NCBI GenBank assembly: GCA_035638255.1
Contig: DASRAJ010000098.1
Span: forward strand, 124,001 to 188,000
Length of the DNA stretch: 64,000 nt
Reading direction: 5' to 3'
Source of the DNA: DASRAJ01 sp035638255
Lineage (GTDB): Bacteria; Bacteroidota; Bacteroidia; Chitinophagales; UBA10324
Part shown: positions 50,044-59,917 of the stretch, one piece after another
How positions within the stretch are numbered: the first letter of the stretch is position 1
How the letters are laid out: the number at the start of each line of letters is the position of its first letter
The notes under the pieces: model-generated
Seen by the model: the letters and a program-made list of their open reading frames with translations, nothing else
The model's database searches: none
Told to the model about the DNA's origin: nothing
Program-made: the position numbers and the translations under genes

Positions 50044-51867
50044 TTAATGTTGAATAATTATTTTTTGAGTTTGAATTATGTCTCCGGTCTGGATTTCGCA
50101 CAAGTAAATGCCTGAAGGAATATCAGAGCAATTCACATTGAGTAGATGAATACCTGATTCCATTTTTTGATTTTCAGCAATTGATCTAAATTTTCTGCCT
50201 GTGACATCCATTAGGTAAACAGATATATCATTTACATCCGGCACAACAATTTGAATTCCTAATTCAGTGGAAGCTGGGTTGGGGTTTATCTTGAATTTTA
50301 GAGATGGAATTGCTTCTTCATCATCCGCGCTAATTTTTGCATTACTTCCACAGTCAACTTTTGTTTGCGAGCAAATTTGATAATTGTTGTATGCTGTTCT
50401 TTGGACAGCCAGCGAAAATCTTTTGTAGTTGTCAATAGTTTTTCTTTCTAAGGGCGTGGATTCAGGAGATTCATCTATAGTAGTGACATTATCACCCGGG
50501 CAATAGTCACTGCATGTTGCTCCGTTAAAATAGGAATGCATCATGTATGAGTCAGAATATAATCCTGCGTTGAGCATATTTCCGAATAATCTGATTCCCG
50601 GAGCTGACATAGTCGTAGTTGCGTAATCAATCCCAAACTGATGATCGTTGTAAGGATATACTTGCTGGTAATTATACCACGCGATGCCAATGCCATTATT
50701 GTCGGTTTTGCAAATCGAATTTGTTTTGACACCCACCGCGTCTCCATGAAGACCGGCAAGATAATATTCGGCCGTCCCCTGATCATTGATACGCTCAATA
50801 ACATCTGTTGCTTTACTCAAGCCATCATATCCGCTGCTATAGTGGTGGCGCAATATCTTATCGAAAATAATAGTTCCTAAGGTATCCATTTTTATGAGCC
50901 ATGAGTCCCAGCCGGCAGTTCCGGATTCCCCGTTTGTAAACCCGGCGATGATCAGGTTCTTATCGTCAGTAGGTTTAATGGCCCTCAACTCTTCCTGATT
51001 TCCTCCATTAAGATCAAGTTCACGCGCGAACTGTATATCTCCTACAGGATTTAATTTCATAATTAAAGCATTCTGATTCGTTGGATCACCATTATAATAA
51101 TAGCTGCCAACTACAAATAACTCTCCTGTTGTAGGGTCTTCTGCAATGGCCTTTCCGATACAGAAATTGTTAAGCGTATTGGAAAAGCCCGGATCAAAGT
51201 GGTACATCTTGCTCCACACAGGATTCATTGCTGCATCAAACTTCATGACGATCACTTTAGAATGTGATGTACCTTTTGACGTACCGCAAGCAATGAAATA
51301 TCCGGGATCAGATTGTGAAGCGATCACGCAATTGAATTCATCAGCACCACCGAAATCGAAACGGTATTTATTGGTGGCAGCTCCGCCCGAAGTAATCTTA
51401 GTCACGAGCGCGTCAGCTCCGCCTGGTACAGTTGAGCCGGTAATCGAATTAGATGCAACCAGGCCTACTGCAATATAACCACCAGTACCGAGGCCGTTAT
51501 CAATTTCGCAGATAGAATGTCCCGCTGAATGCAACCAGGCGGTAGATCCGTTTTTAGCGAAAGCATAGCCATAATTCTGATTCACAGTTGATCCGGTTTT
51601 AGTGGTCTTAATGAAGCGAAGCTCGTCGGATTGCGCAGTGGCATCGTACATGTGTGCACTTATTGTGTATCCAACTCCCACATTGGAGTATTTATCTAAA
51701 TCGCCGGCTGTATAATTCTGGCGGGTGCATAAACCGTCTACGAGAACTTCCGGACGGTAGTTAGCTCTATTTGCAGCAGCTACATCGTAATTGAAATAGC
51801 TCTGGAAGTATTGAGCATTTGCAAGTGTGCTTTGAAGCACGATGAATACTAAATGAATCTTTTTCAT
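50044..51867 (-). CDS. T9SS-secreted beta-propeller-like protein
   Basis: A 607-residue cargo protein. Signal peptide ~1-18 (ending LANAQ). Residues ~50-470 carry repeats of the type ..GFTNGESGTAGWDSWLIKMDTLGTIIF, as in SBBP-type propellers. A cysteine-containing stretch follows (YCPGDN, ICSQTKVDCGSNAKI). The sorting domain (~530-607) has FKINPNPASTELGIQIV and ends QKIIIQH. Its promoter shares a palindromic element with that of the gene at 61365-62480. It is the last gene of a five-gene secreted-protein block. Confidence 0.87.
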   Translation of the reverse strand: MKKIHLVFIVLQSTLANAQYFQSYFNYDVAAANRANYRPEVLVDGLCTRQNYTAGDLDKYSNVGVGYTISAHMYDATAQSDELRFIKTTKTGSTVNQNYGYAFAKNGSTAWLHSAGHSICEIDNGLGTGGYIAVGLVASNSITGSTVPGGADALVTKITSGGAATNKYRFDFGGADEFNCVIASQSDPGYFIACGTSKGTSHSKVIVMKFDAAMNPVWSKMYHFDPGFSNTLNNFCIGKAIAEDPTTGELFVVGSYYYNGDPTNQNALIMKLNPVGDIQFARELDLNGGNQEELRAIKPTDDKNLIIAGFTNGESGTAGWDSWLIKMDTLGTIIFDKILRHHYSSGYDGLSKATDVIERINDQGTAEYYLAGLHGDAVGVKTNSICKTDNNGIGIAWYNYQQVYPYNDHQFGIDYATTTMSAPGIRLFGNMLNAGLYSDSYMMHSYFNGATCSDYCPGDNVTTIDESPESTPLERKTIDNYKRFSLAVQRTAYNNYQICSQTKVDCGSNAKISADDEEAIPSLKFKINPNPASTELGIQIVVPDVNDISVYLMDVTGRKFRSIAENQKMESGIHLLNVNCSDIPSGIYLCEIQTGDIIQTQKIIIQH

Positions 51868-51904
51868 TGTTTTTAGTTTTTAGGTTTGAAAAATTATTGA
51901 ATGT

Positions 51905-51952
51905 CAAAGATGCATTTTCAAAACCCCCATCGTCAATCACCAAAAGCGGTGA
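51905..51952 (-). promoter_or_regulatory. Promoter with TCACC-N6-GGTGA palindrome joined to the -33 box
   Basis: Minus strand: TCACC-N6-GGTGA (51952-51937), then TTG (51936-51934), 21 bases and CATCTTTG (51912-51905), 37 bases before the ATG. The 22-base block 51931-51952 matches 19 of 22 positions at 62549-62570, with identical spacing to the -7 box. Confidence 0.6.
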
Positions 51953-52154
51953 AAAAAAACTATCCTTTTAAAGATGAAATCATAGTTTTCCTTTTGAAGA
52001 GTTTGTAAGGAGTAATCTAATCACCTAATTGAGGTATTTCTATAATTAAGACCGTTAGGCAGAGTCATAAGAAAAAGTGGTAACGTAAGATAAATGAGTT
52101 GAAAAATTTGTTTTCATCTCATTGAAGCTTTAGTTAGCAAATTTTATAGGGTTC

Positions 52155-55100
52155 TTATTGACAGACCAGCTTATAATAATTAGACTGATTTTCAATTTCA
52201 GCTTTCAGAAAATAGATGCCTCTGGCTAATTCATTGCTTTCCATGACGCACTTATGATTTCCTTCCGAGAACCTGCCCTCACATATACTTGTGATATTTT
52301 TCCCAATAACATCTGTCAACGATAATTTTACAAATGATTCTTTTGGAAGGTACCATTCACACACTGTAGCACTGCTAAACGGATTAGGGCTAATTTTTAA
52401 ATTGAAATCCTGAGGGGTTGCAGCACTAACCGGAAAACTAAGTGTTGTAGTTGCATCAGGATTGGTATCGGGATATGGCGGATCATCTTCAATATTTCCA
52501 ACATTGTCACGGGCAATGCTATAAAACTCATATTTATTTCCCATTTCTCCTTTAAATAAAAAAGAGTCCTTTTTAAAACCGGCAAGCCAGGGAATATATT
52601 CACTATCATTGACCGAAACATAAATTTTGTAATTCATGATTCCCGCATCGGCATCTGTTCCTGACCAATGCACCATGAATGTGGAGTCATATATATAATC
52701 CTGTAAAGCCAACACATTGCTTTCCGGTTTAACGGTATCTATGGTGTTAATCCAAACAGGCGTGTTTATAGGTGCATTATTGTCGAACGTGATTTCGGCA
52801 TCATTTGCAATTACAGTCAAATGTGGCAGACCCTCTTTTGGTTTAACATGATACGAAAGGAAAGCTTCGCCTTCCGGAGCATTTACATTAGGAGGAAGAA
52901 ATCCATCAAAAGGATTGGTTACATTATCAAGAGTTGCTGTGTCACGGGAAAGAAACTTCCATGTTATAAGTCCGGTGCTGGTGTCAAGCTCGAATATTGT
53001 TCTGAGGAAACAATTTCTGATAGGTCTTAAGTCAAAATCGTGAACGAAAGATTGCTTCTCAATGCCGGAGACGAATGTTGAATCTCCGATTCCAAAGCCA
53101 TTGAAGCGAAGTGTTGATATATCAAGAGTTGCTGTGTCAAGCTGATCGATAATTACAACTTCATTTGCAGGAGCAGTTGCAGTGTCTGCATTTTCAAAAT
53201 TGATGTTGTAGAAAAGTGTTTGCGTGTTTGAAATAAAGTTTTGAGAGTTTATGCCAGATATACCTGTTTTAATATTTGGATCCATAGAAGTAATAACGTT
53301 AATTGACAAATCACCTAAAAGATCTTTGTCGATACATTCTGAAAAACATTTAGCAAAAGGTTTAACATTATCAAAAGCATCCCAGACGTCTTTAAGAAAT
53401 TCCCATCCTCCTCCTACATGTTCTAACGCAGCATCGTCGACAGAGATTGGAGTGCAATTAAAGACATAATCCACCATTCGATCTCCTGCGTCATACAATA
53501 AATTTGCCCATCTTTTTAAATCCGTCAATTGAATTTGGAGCGGATCAGTATTAATTATATCTTCCTTAAGTTCTATTAGATATGGGAGACCATAACTAGC
53601 TTCGTCAAGTTGACTTGAGCAGTCTTGAAGCTTTGGAGCGAAATAATTATCTAAACAATTCAGTAAATCACAGTCCCCTCCTCTTACTTTAGCATATTCA
53701 TTTCCTGACAACATTGACACTGAGTCAGGGCTTACGATAGGTGTTGCATATATGTAAGTTTTTAAATCAAATTGATCTATATAGATTGATTTAAGCAACA
53801 GACTGATGGTATATGTCCGACCGGGTAAGATATAAGGAATCATAAAGACGTTGCTTGCTACCGAATCATTTAATATTGAATCCCACGAGACCCAAAAATG
53901 ATTTGCCGGAGCGGAATCAATCACAGCTTGCGCCAATTGGTAAAAGCCACTTGTATCGATCTCCGTTAGCATTGAAATATCCTTATCACCCTTTGTCTCA
54001 ATGTAAACCATTACTCCAAAACCAATTTCATTTCCATTATTTCCAACTTGAATATCGTATTCACCAAATGCATTTATCAGAAGATCTTTATTGCCGGCAA
54101 TCTCTAAAGTAGGTTCAAACTCTTTCGTTTCCTGAATTTCAAACCCATTTGAAAATGTATAAGTAGTACCAGTTGTGTCGGTTAGTACTACATCGCGATA
54201 ACCAAGGGACTCATTTGAAAAGGTGAACAGTGCGCGAAGATGCGTGCTATCAAAATAGATAACTGTGTCAGCTTCAATGTCACTAAAACCATCACCGGCT
54301 AATGTAACTGTGGTTCCTGACAATAAATTGACTCCATAAATATCTACAATGGAGTAAGTATCATTCCCCGAATAGTTAGGAACCACACTTTCAACTCCAG
54401 GAATATTTATTTGTGTTGTATATTGCGCATTACCACAGGAGTTCGTTGCAGAGAGAGAAACATTGTATGTACCACCATGAGTATATGCATGACTTGGATT
54501 GAAAAGAGTGGATGCTACCGAGTCCTCCGAATCACCAAATAACCATTCAGGGGTGACACCTGGATTTTCAGGGTATTCAAAGTAAACATCATTGCCCTCA
54601 ATAAATGCCTGAAAGTGTACATCAGGAGATTCGTCAGCAGTGTCTTGAAGAAGCGTAATGTATAATTGTCCCGAAATAGGATTCCAACTCGATCCTGAAG
54701 TGTCAGGTGAAATACAGCTAAACTGGCCTGAGGGGGGGTCCATCGAGCCTATGACTAAAAAATCTTTTCCATTAGGAGAAATTATTCGTTCACATGTGCC
54801 ATTGGAAGGATTTGAATGTCCAAATGATTTTGTCCAAATTATTGTCCCACTGCTATCAAACTTTAGCGCATATTGTGAATAAGCGGGTACAGTATCAGGC
54901 ATGTAAGGAAGAATAGCGGTACTATTGACATTACGACCAATTACAACTATTTCAGATTGATCATTTACAATTAAGTCGTTGGCTTTAGCCCTATATAATA
55001 AGTAAGTATTATCAGAATAATTTCGAAACCACACTACATTTCCATCGGGATCAAATTTGAATAGAACATAATCCCCGTTAGGTATATCATAGAAATCCAG

Positions 55101-56054
55101 ATCTATTTGGAATGGATACAGGACAGTACCACAGACTAAATATGAATTTCCCGATTGGTCGCCATTAACCGCATAGCCACCTTCCCCAAAGATGTCAAAA
55201 TTAATTTCTCCTAAAGATTTTCCCCAAATAAAATTCCCATTTGAATCTGTTCTCAGAATATACGCAGGATCAGGTATGCTATATGCTATTATGGAATCAG
55301 TTCCTATACTTAAATTACCATCCCACATAAGCCCTAAAATTATCATGTCTCCATTGGATAAAACCTTCAACATTCTTACAGGATCCCAATCCGGCATCGC
55401 CCCCGCTGAAACCATAGTGAATAATAGAATCGAATTTCCGGCGGTATCAATCTTATAAACATTCTCAATTGTTGTCAGGGTATCAATAGTTGTATAATAA
55501 AAAAAGGAACCTCGTACATCAAATGTCCTGTAATAGTGGCAACATCCACTATCATATGACTTTCCCGCTGCGAAGGTTTTAATAGGGTGCCCTGATGTAT
55601 CGAGAATTATTAGCTGTTGAAAACTCAAGAAAGGAAAGGTTGTATCAGGAAATTGAATTGCCGTTGTGGTATCAGTTTCTCTTTCCACGATCAACCAAAT
55701 ATTATCGTTCGCATCAATTCGAATTCCTCTGGTAACTTCTGACCAATAATTATAATTACCGACATAAAAAGGAATTGCCCAAACGAGAGTTCCTGCAGGG
55801 GAATACTTCATTAGAATATTGTTACCGTTACCTCCTCCTATAGCTTGTATAGTGTCATTATCTATCACCATCGTCCCATCGAAATAACCAAGAGCATAGG
55901 AATTACCCGAATGGTCCTGGGCAATATCAATAGGCATGAAGTAACCCTGTCCACTTGTGTAAGTGTACTTTGGCTTTACCCAATCGAAATGTTGAGCGTG
56001 CGATTGAAAGCCAATGATTACAATTGCGAAGAGAAGACAAAACTGATGTTTCAT
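52155..56054 (-). CDS. Large T9SS-secreted protein with propeller-like and PKD domains
   Basis: A 1299-residue cargo protein. Signal ~1-20 (ending QSHAQ). Residues ~25-480 form propeller-like repeats (GNIIWTKSFG type; many DSNGNFIWG and GDMIILG segments). A PKD domain at ~495-565 contains EWLFGDSEDSVASTLFNPSHAYTHGGTYNVSLSA. An IPT-like segment (~570-640) and a long unknown beta/cysteine region (~650-1120) follow, with DCDLLNCLDNYFAPKLQDCSSQ. Near ~1140-1200 an Ig-like module holds FMVHWSGTDADAG. The C-terminal sorting domain has KISPNPFSSATVCEWYLP. Role unknown; a large surface or released protein. Confidence 0.87.
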   Translation of the reverse strand: MKHQFCLLFAIVIIGFQSHAQHFDWVKPKYTYTSGQGYFMPIDIAQDHSGNSYALGYFDGTMVIDNDTIQAIGGGNGNNILMKYSPAGTLVWAIPFYVGNYNYWSEVTRGIRIDANDNIWLIVERETDTTTAIQFPDTTFPFLSFQQLIILDTSGHPIKTFAAGKSYDSGCCHYYRTFDVRGSFFYYTTIDTLTTIENVYKIDTAGNSILLFTMVSAGAMPDWDPVRMLKVLSNGDMIILGLMWDGNLSIGTDSIIAYSIPDPAYILRTDSNGNFIWGKSLGEINFDIFGEGGYAVNGDQSGNSYLVCGTVLYPFQIDLDFYDIPNGDYVLFKFDPDGNVVWFRNYSDNTYLLYRAKANDLIVNDQSEIVVIGRNVNSTAILPYMPDTVPAYSQYALKFDSSGTIIWTKSFGHSNPSNGTCERIISPNGKDFLVIGSMDPPSGQFSCISPDTSGSSWNPISGQLYITLLQDTADESPDVHFQAFIEGNDVYFEYPENPGVTPEWLFGDSEDSVASTLFNPSHAYTHGGTYNVSLSATNSCGNAQYTTQINIPGVESVVPNYSGNDTYSIVDIYGVNLLSGTTVTLAGDGFSDIEADTVIYFDSTHLRALFTFSNESLGYRDVVLTDTTGTTYTFSNGFEIQETKEFEPTLEIAGNKDLLINAFGEYDIQVGNNGNEIGFGVMVYIETKGDKDISMLTEIDTSGFYQLAQAVIDSAPANHFWVSWDSILNDSVASNVFMIPYILPGRTYTISLLLKSIYIDQFDLKTYIYATPIVSPDSVSMLSGNEYAKVRGGDCDLLNCLDNYFAPKLQDCSSQLDEASYGLPYLIELKEDIINTDPLQIQLTDLKRWANLLYDAGDRMVDYVFNCTPISVDDAALEHVGGGWEFLKDVWDAFDNVKPFAKCFSECIDKDLLGDLSINVITSMDPNIKTGISGINSQNFISNTQTLFYNINFENADTATAPANEVVIIDQLDTATLDISTLRFNGFGIGDSTFVSGIEKQSFVHDFDLRPIRNCFLRTIFELDTSTGLITWKFLSRDTATLDNVTNPFDGFLPPNVNAPEGEAFLSYHVKPKEGLPHLTVIANDAEITFDNNAPINTPVWINTIDTVKPESNVLALQDYIYDSTFMVHWSGTDADAGIMNYKIYVSVNDSEYIPWLAGFKKDSFLFKGEMGNKYEFYSIARDNVGNIEDDPPYPDTNPDATTTLSFPVSAATPQDFNLKISPNPFSSATVCEWYLPKESFVKLSLTDVIGKNITSICEGRFSEGNHKCVMESNELARGIYFLKAEIENQSNYYKLVCQ

Positions 56055-56151
56055 TGGATTTGCTTTTGTGATCGGAAATGTAGTAACAAGTTTTGAAATC
56101 TAATGTGATTTTTTTTGACATACTTATTTATCTTTCTTCCTGATTTCAACA

Positions 56152-59100
56152 CTACTCAAAGATTAGTTTTCTCATCTCCGTTTCGCCATCAATACTAATC
56201 TTGAGAAAATATAAGCCTGATGATAATTGCTCGCGGTGTAAATCAAACTGAAGATTTCCCTGAGTAAAATATTGATCACAAATAGACTTCAATTCTCTTC
56301 CCGCTAAATCATAGAGTGAAATTCTGACTTCAGCGTCTCGACTCAACTCGATGCGGACAGTTGCAGAGGCAGTGGCCGGATTCGGATAAATGCTGATTTG
56401 GTTTTGTTGCATTGATGCAGATCCATCCATTCTGCATGACTTTGTAACAGTAGTTCCCGTTGATATCTTGCTGCAGTTATTGGAATTAGTGACAACGACT
56501 TTGTAAGTACCTTTCTTAGTTACTTTATATACCTGATTCGTTGCACCGATAATTATGTTTGGTCCCTTTCTCCATTGATAAGTATATCCTACACCGCCAT
56601 TGGCCTGAAGATCAACGTAACCGGCAGTGCAAATGTCAAGATCACCAAGAGGTGTTATGGTAGCATCAGGAAGAGCCATCAAAGAAACAGTGGTCGAATT
56701 CGAAATAGATACACAATCAAAACCATTTGTTTCCCTTACTTTATATGTGGCAGCTTTTTGAGCAGAATAAGTACTGTTAGTCGCTCCTGAAATGTTTTTC
56801 GTGTTCTTAATCCATTGGTAAGAAATTCCATCACCTTCATTGGCTGTTAAGATAACGGATGATCCATCACATATCGGGACAAATCCTGGCGGAGTTATAT
56901 GTGCTGTGATGGCATTCTCATCTATAAGCCCATTGCAGTTATCATCAATTCCATTACACAAGTCGGCAGCCCCCGGGTTGATTGATGCATTGCCTTCATC
57001 GCAATCTCCTCCGCAGGAAGTATAGCCATCGCCGTCAATATCAAAACCTTCATCAACTGCTCCATCACAGTCATTATCCAAACCATCGCATATTTCAGAA
57101 AGGTGATGACATCCTTTGTCATCGCGAACGCATAGAACATGATTGAATACTACCACAATATCTCCCTGGGGTCCGGCAAATAATGGATAATCCTTTCCTC
57201 CCGGAAGATCATATTTTGGATCACTTCTCTGTGATCCTGCTCCATGTACATCATATAACGCTGAATCTCCTGATCCGGTTGGATCGAAATAACCTTGCGC
57301 CTCGCCAAAGGCAATGTAATCGGCAGTCTGGTAAATATTAAAGGGATCTCCTGATGTTGGAGAGAAATCAAGATGTGGTGACGAACTCCACAGATATGGG
57401 TATTGACCGGGATTATCTAAGTAGTCGTCGATCGTTGACAGTGTAAACATTGGATTAATTGCCGGTGATGAAGTTGCATCAGGGCATCTCGTATAGTCAA
57501 CAATACTTTGTAATTGCTTCGCATCGGGTAAATACCAATCGGTATGCCCGGCAAGAGTGAGATTCTCTGCATAATGAAGAGCGCCCTTCCAATCACGCTC
57601 AACTCCATCATCTTCTTGTTGCCACATTAATCCGGTAGCCAGATCTGTAATTGTACCATCTCCATTGTCAACAAAATTATTGATGCCGTAATCGGGATTG
57701 CCGCGAACCATTCTGAAATACATCTTACTCAGCGAACCGTCTGATAAGTATTTTGGGTATCCCTTGATCCTTCCATCAACAAAATTGACCCCGAACACCG
57801 TAGTGTCACCATCCATCGTAAGGCATTTATATTGGGTTGAGGTCAGGACTTGAGCATCTATTTCGCGAGCGGTAGGATCAAGATCGCATCCCGATGGTGG
57901 TTCGGTGCCGAGGGACTGATCGAAATATCGTGTGTCAATAAAAAATGCCGACCCCGCTAATTCGCCTTCAACGTCACCTGTAAATTGTATTAATGAATAT
58001 AGTTCTTTAATGGTAGGAACACGCCAGTCAGTATATCCCCCGGTTGTCAACGCATCTGCTTTTTCAAAGGCCTCATACCAGGTTATCTGACAACCCATAT
58101 CCTTCTCCCACATTAACCCTGTTATATTATCTGTGATTGTTCCATCTCCGTTGTTGGTGTACGATGGAACATTTCCCGGATAAGTAGCATCCTGACCATA
58201 ATAATCATGACCTGGTTCTGGCTCGGATATAATTGCATCATTGCTATAGTACTCGGTTACACCTGTTCCAACAATATTATAACTGCCGGGTGCACACATA
58301 TCAATCGTACAAGCATCACCATCATCACAAGTGAGAGGTGTTCCTGGTATGCAATGTCCGGTCGCCGGATCGCACGTCTCAATGCCATTGCAGGGATTGC
58401 CATCATCGCAACTTATAGGAAGCTCCTCATAACATCCACCACTAACCGGATTACAGGTCTTAAGGCCATTGCAATAATTAGCATCGCTACAATCACAGCC
58501 CAGTTTGACAATCCAGAAATCAAATTGTCCTTTTGAATTTACAGAGACATCGCACGTTTTTGTACTGTTGGTTGATCCGGCAAGAATGTAACCTCCATCC
58601 TTCGATTGTTCTAAATGAAAATAATGAGTGACAGAACCTGTTGCACCATCACTATTATCACCACCATAATCGGAGTCCCAGGCCTTATTCCCGTCAGCAT
58701 CTAATTGCACAATCCAGTAATCAAAATTGCTGCTGCCTCCTGCAGTTCCGCCACATCGGTCAACGGTTTTATCACCCGTGATTCGCGAATTGGAAGCACC
58801 ACCAAGAATAAAACCACTTTGCCTGGTTTCCAGAACATTTGCCAGCACTTCATTATTGCTGCCACCAAATCGGTGATCCCAAACCTTAGTACCGTCGGAA
58901 ATAATTTTTACCGCCCAATAGTCTCTTACTCCCCGGAGATTCTCTGTCTTATCTCCTGAGATACCGGATTTTGAATGACCTCCAAGTAAGTATCCGTCGA
59001 TCGTTTGTACCGCAGATTGCAGCACGTCATCATCGCTGCCGCCGTAACAGGCATCCCATTCCTTAATTCCATCATCATCAACTTTAACGATCCAATAATC

Positions 59101-59883
59101 ACTTAGCCCTCGCGCAGAACAGCTTCTATCACCGGATGCCACTGAAGAAGAGCTGCCACCAAGAAGATATCCCCCATCGCGTGAGGGAATAATTGCAGCT
59201 AAGTCGTCAGCCAGATTTCCACCAAAGCGTGCATCATAAATTTTATTTCCAGCTACATCCACATGAATGATCCAAAAGTCTTTCCCCCCGCGTGAAGATG
59301 CAGTCTTATCACAGATAGCTCCACCACTGGTGGATCCACCTATCATATATCCGCCATTGTTAGCGAGACAAATGCCACCAAAGAAATCGTTCATATCAGT
59401 TCCGTAACTCTTATCCCATTGCTTATATCCATCTGCATCTACCTTAATGATCCATAAATCTTTTAATCCACATGATGTCGTTGACTTGTCCCCATCATTG
59501 GCTGACGCTGATTGTCCACCCAGCAAGAAACCTCCATCCGGCGTTTGAATTGCCTGGAACAGTTCATCATCCATAGAACCACCGTATCGTTTATCCCATT
59601 CCTTTGAACCATCACTACTAAGTTTCAGAATCCAATAATCTTTTCCTCCGCGGGATGGATCGGAAACATCTCCGACATTATCAGAGGACGTTGATCCTGC
59701 AAGGAGATATCCGCCATCTTCGGTTACAAGAACGAACTCACAAAAATCCTGGAGGTTTCCGCCATAGCGGTAGTCCCATTGTTTGGTGAGCTGGGCGGAT
59801 GTCGGGATTGGACAAAATAGAGTGATTAGAAGTAATCCTGATAAGATTGAAATTATTCTTTGAGAGATAGGTAAAGGTTTCAT
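56152..59883 (-). CDS. Large T9SS-secreted mosaic protein (propeller, Lcl/DUF1566, MopE-type metal-binding, Ig-like)
   Basis: 1243 residues from the ATG at 59883, which leaves a 34-base gap to the preceding gene; an ATG at 59946 would overlap it. Order: signal; about seven ~58-residue repeats (WDKRYGGSMDDEL type, ~35-470); a cysteine-rich CNGxxTCNPxxGxC module (~475-540); two Lcl/DUF1566 domains (GDGTITDNITGLMWEKDMG ~610 and GDGTITDLATGLMWQQEDD ~765); a MopE-type Cys/Asp motif (CDGLDNDCDGAVDEGFD, CNGIDDNCNGLIDE ~960-1015); two Ig-like domains; and a sorting domain with IYPNPATASATVRIE. MopE-type motifs are linked to copper or calcium binding. A mosaic surface protein of unknown task. Confidence 0.88.
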   Translation of the reverse strand: MKPLPISQRIISILSGLLLITLFCPIPTSAQLTKQWDYRYGGNLQDFCEFVLVTEDGGYLLAGSTSSDNVGDVSDPSRGGKDYWILKLSSDGSKEWDKRYGGSMDDELFQAIQTPDGGFLLGGQSASANDGDKSTTSCGLKDLWIIKVDADGYKQWDKSYGTDMNDFFGGICLANNGGYMIGGSTSGGAICDKTASSRGGKDFWIIHVDVAGNKIYDARFGGNLADDLAAIIPSRDGGYLLGGSSSSVASGDRSCSARGLSDYWIVKVDDDGIKEWDACYGGSDDDVLQSAVQTIDGYLLGGHSKSGISGDKTENLRGVRDYWAVKIISDGTKVWDHRFGGSNNEVLANVLETRQSGFILGGASNSRITGDKTVDRCGGTAGGSSNFDYWIVQLDADGNKAWDSDYGGDNSDGATGSVTHYFHLEQSKDGGYILAGSTNSTKTCDVSVNSKGQFDFWIVKLGCDCSDANYCNGLKTCNPVSGGCYEELPISCDDGNPCNGIETCDPATGHCIPGTPLTCDDGDACTIDMCAPGSYNIVGTGVTEYYSNDAIISEPEPGHDYYGQDATYPGNVPSYTNNGDGTITDNITGLMWEKDMGCQITWYEAFEKADALTTGGYTDWRVPTIKELYSLIQFTGDVEGELAGSAFFIDTRYFDQSLGTEPPSGCDLDPTAREIDAQVLTSTQYKCLTMDGDTTVFGVNFVDGRIKGYPKYLSDGSLSKMYFRMVRGNPDYGINNFVDNGDGTITDLATGLMWQQEDDGVERDWKGALHYAENLTLAGHTDWYLPDAKQLQSIVDYTRCPDATSSPAINPMFTLSTIDDYLDNPGQYPYLWSSSPHLDFSPTSGDPFNIYQTADYIAFGEAQGYFDPTGSGDSALYDVHGAGSQRSDPKYDLPGGKDYPLFAGPQGDIVVVFNHVLCVRDDKGCHHLSEICDGLDNDCDGAVDEGFDIDGDGYTSCGGDCDEGNASINPGAADLCNGIDDNCNGLIDENAITAHITPPGFVPICDGSSVILTANEGDGISYQWIKNTKNISGATNSTYSAQKAATYKVRETNGFDCVSISNSTTVSLMALPDATITPLGDLDICTAGYVDLQANGGVGYTYQWRKGPNIIIGATNQVYKVTKKGTYKVVVTNSNNCSKISTGTTVTKSCRMDGSASMQQNQISIYPNPATASATVRIELSRDAEVRISLYDLAGRELKSICDQYFTQGNLQFDLHREQLSSGLYFLKISIDGETEMRKLIFE

Positions 59884-59917
59884 GGGCGATATTTTTCTGT
59901 TTTCTGTTCTAAATTTC

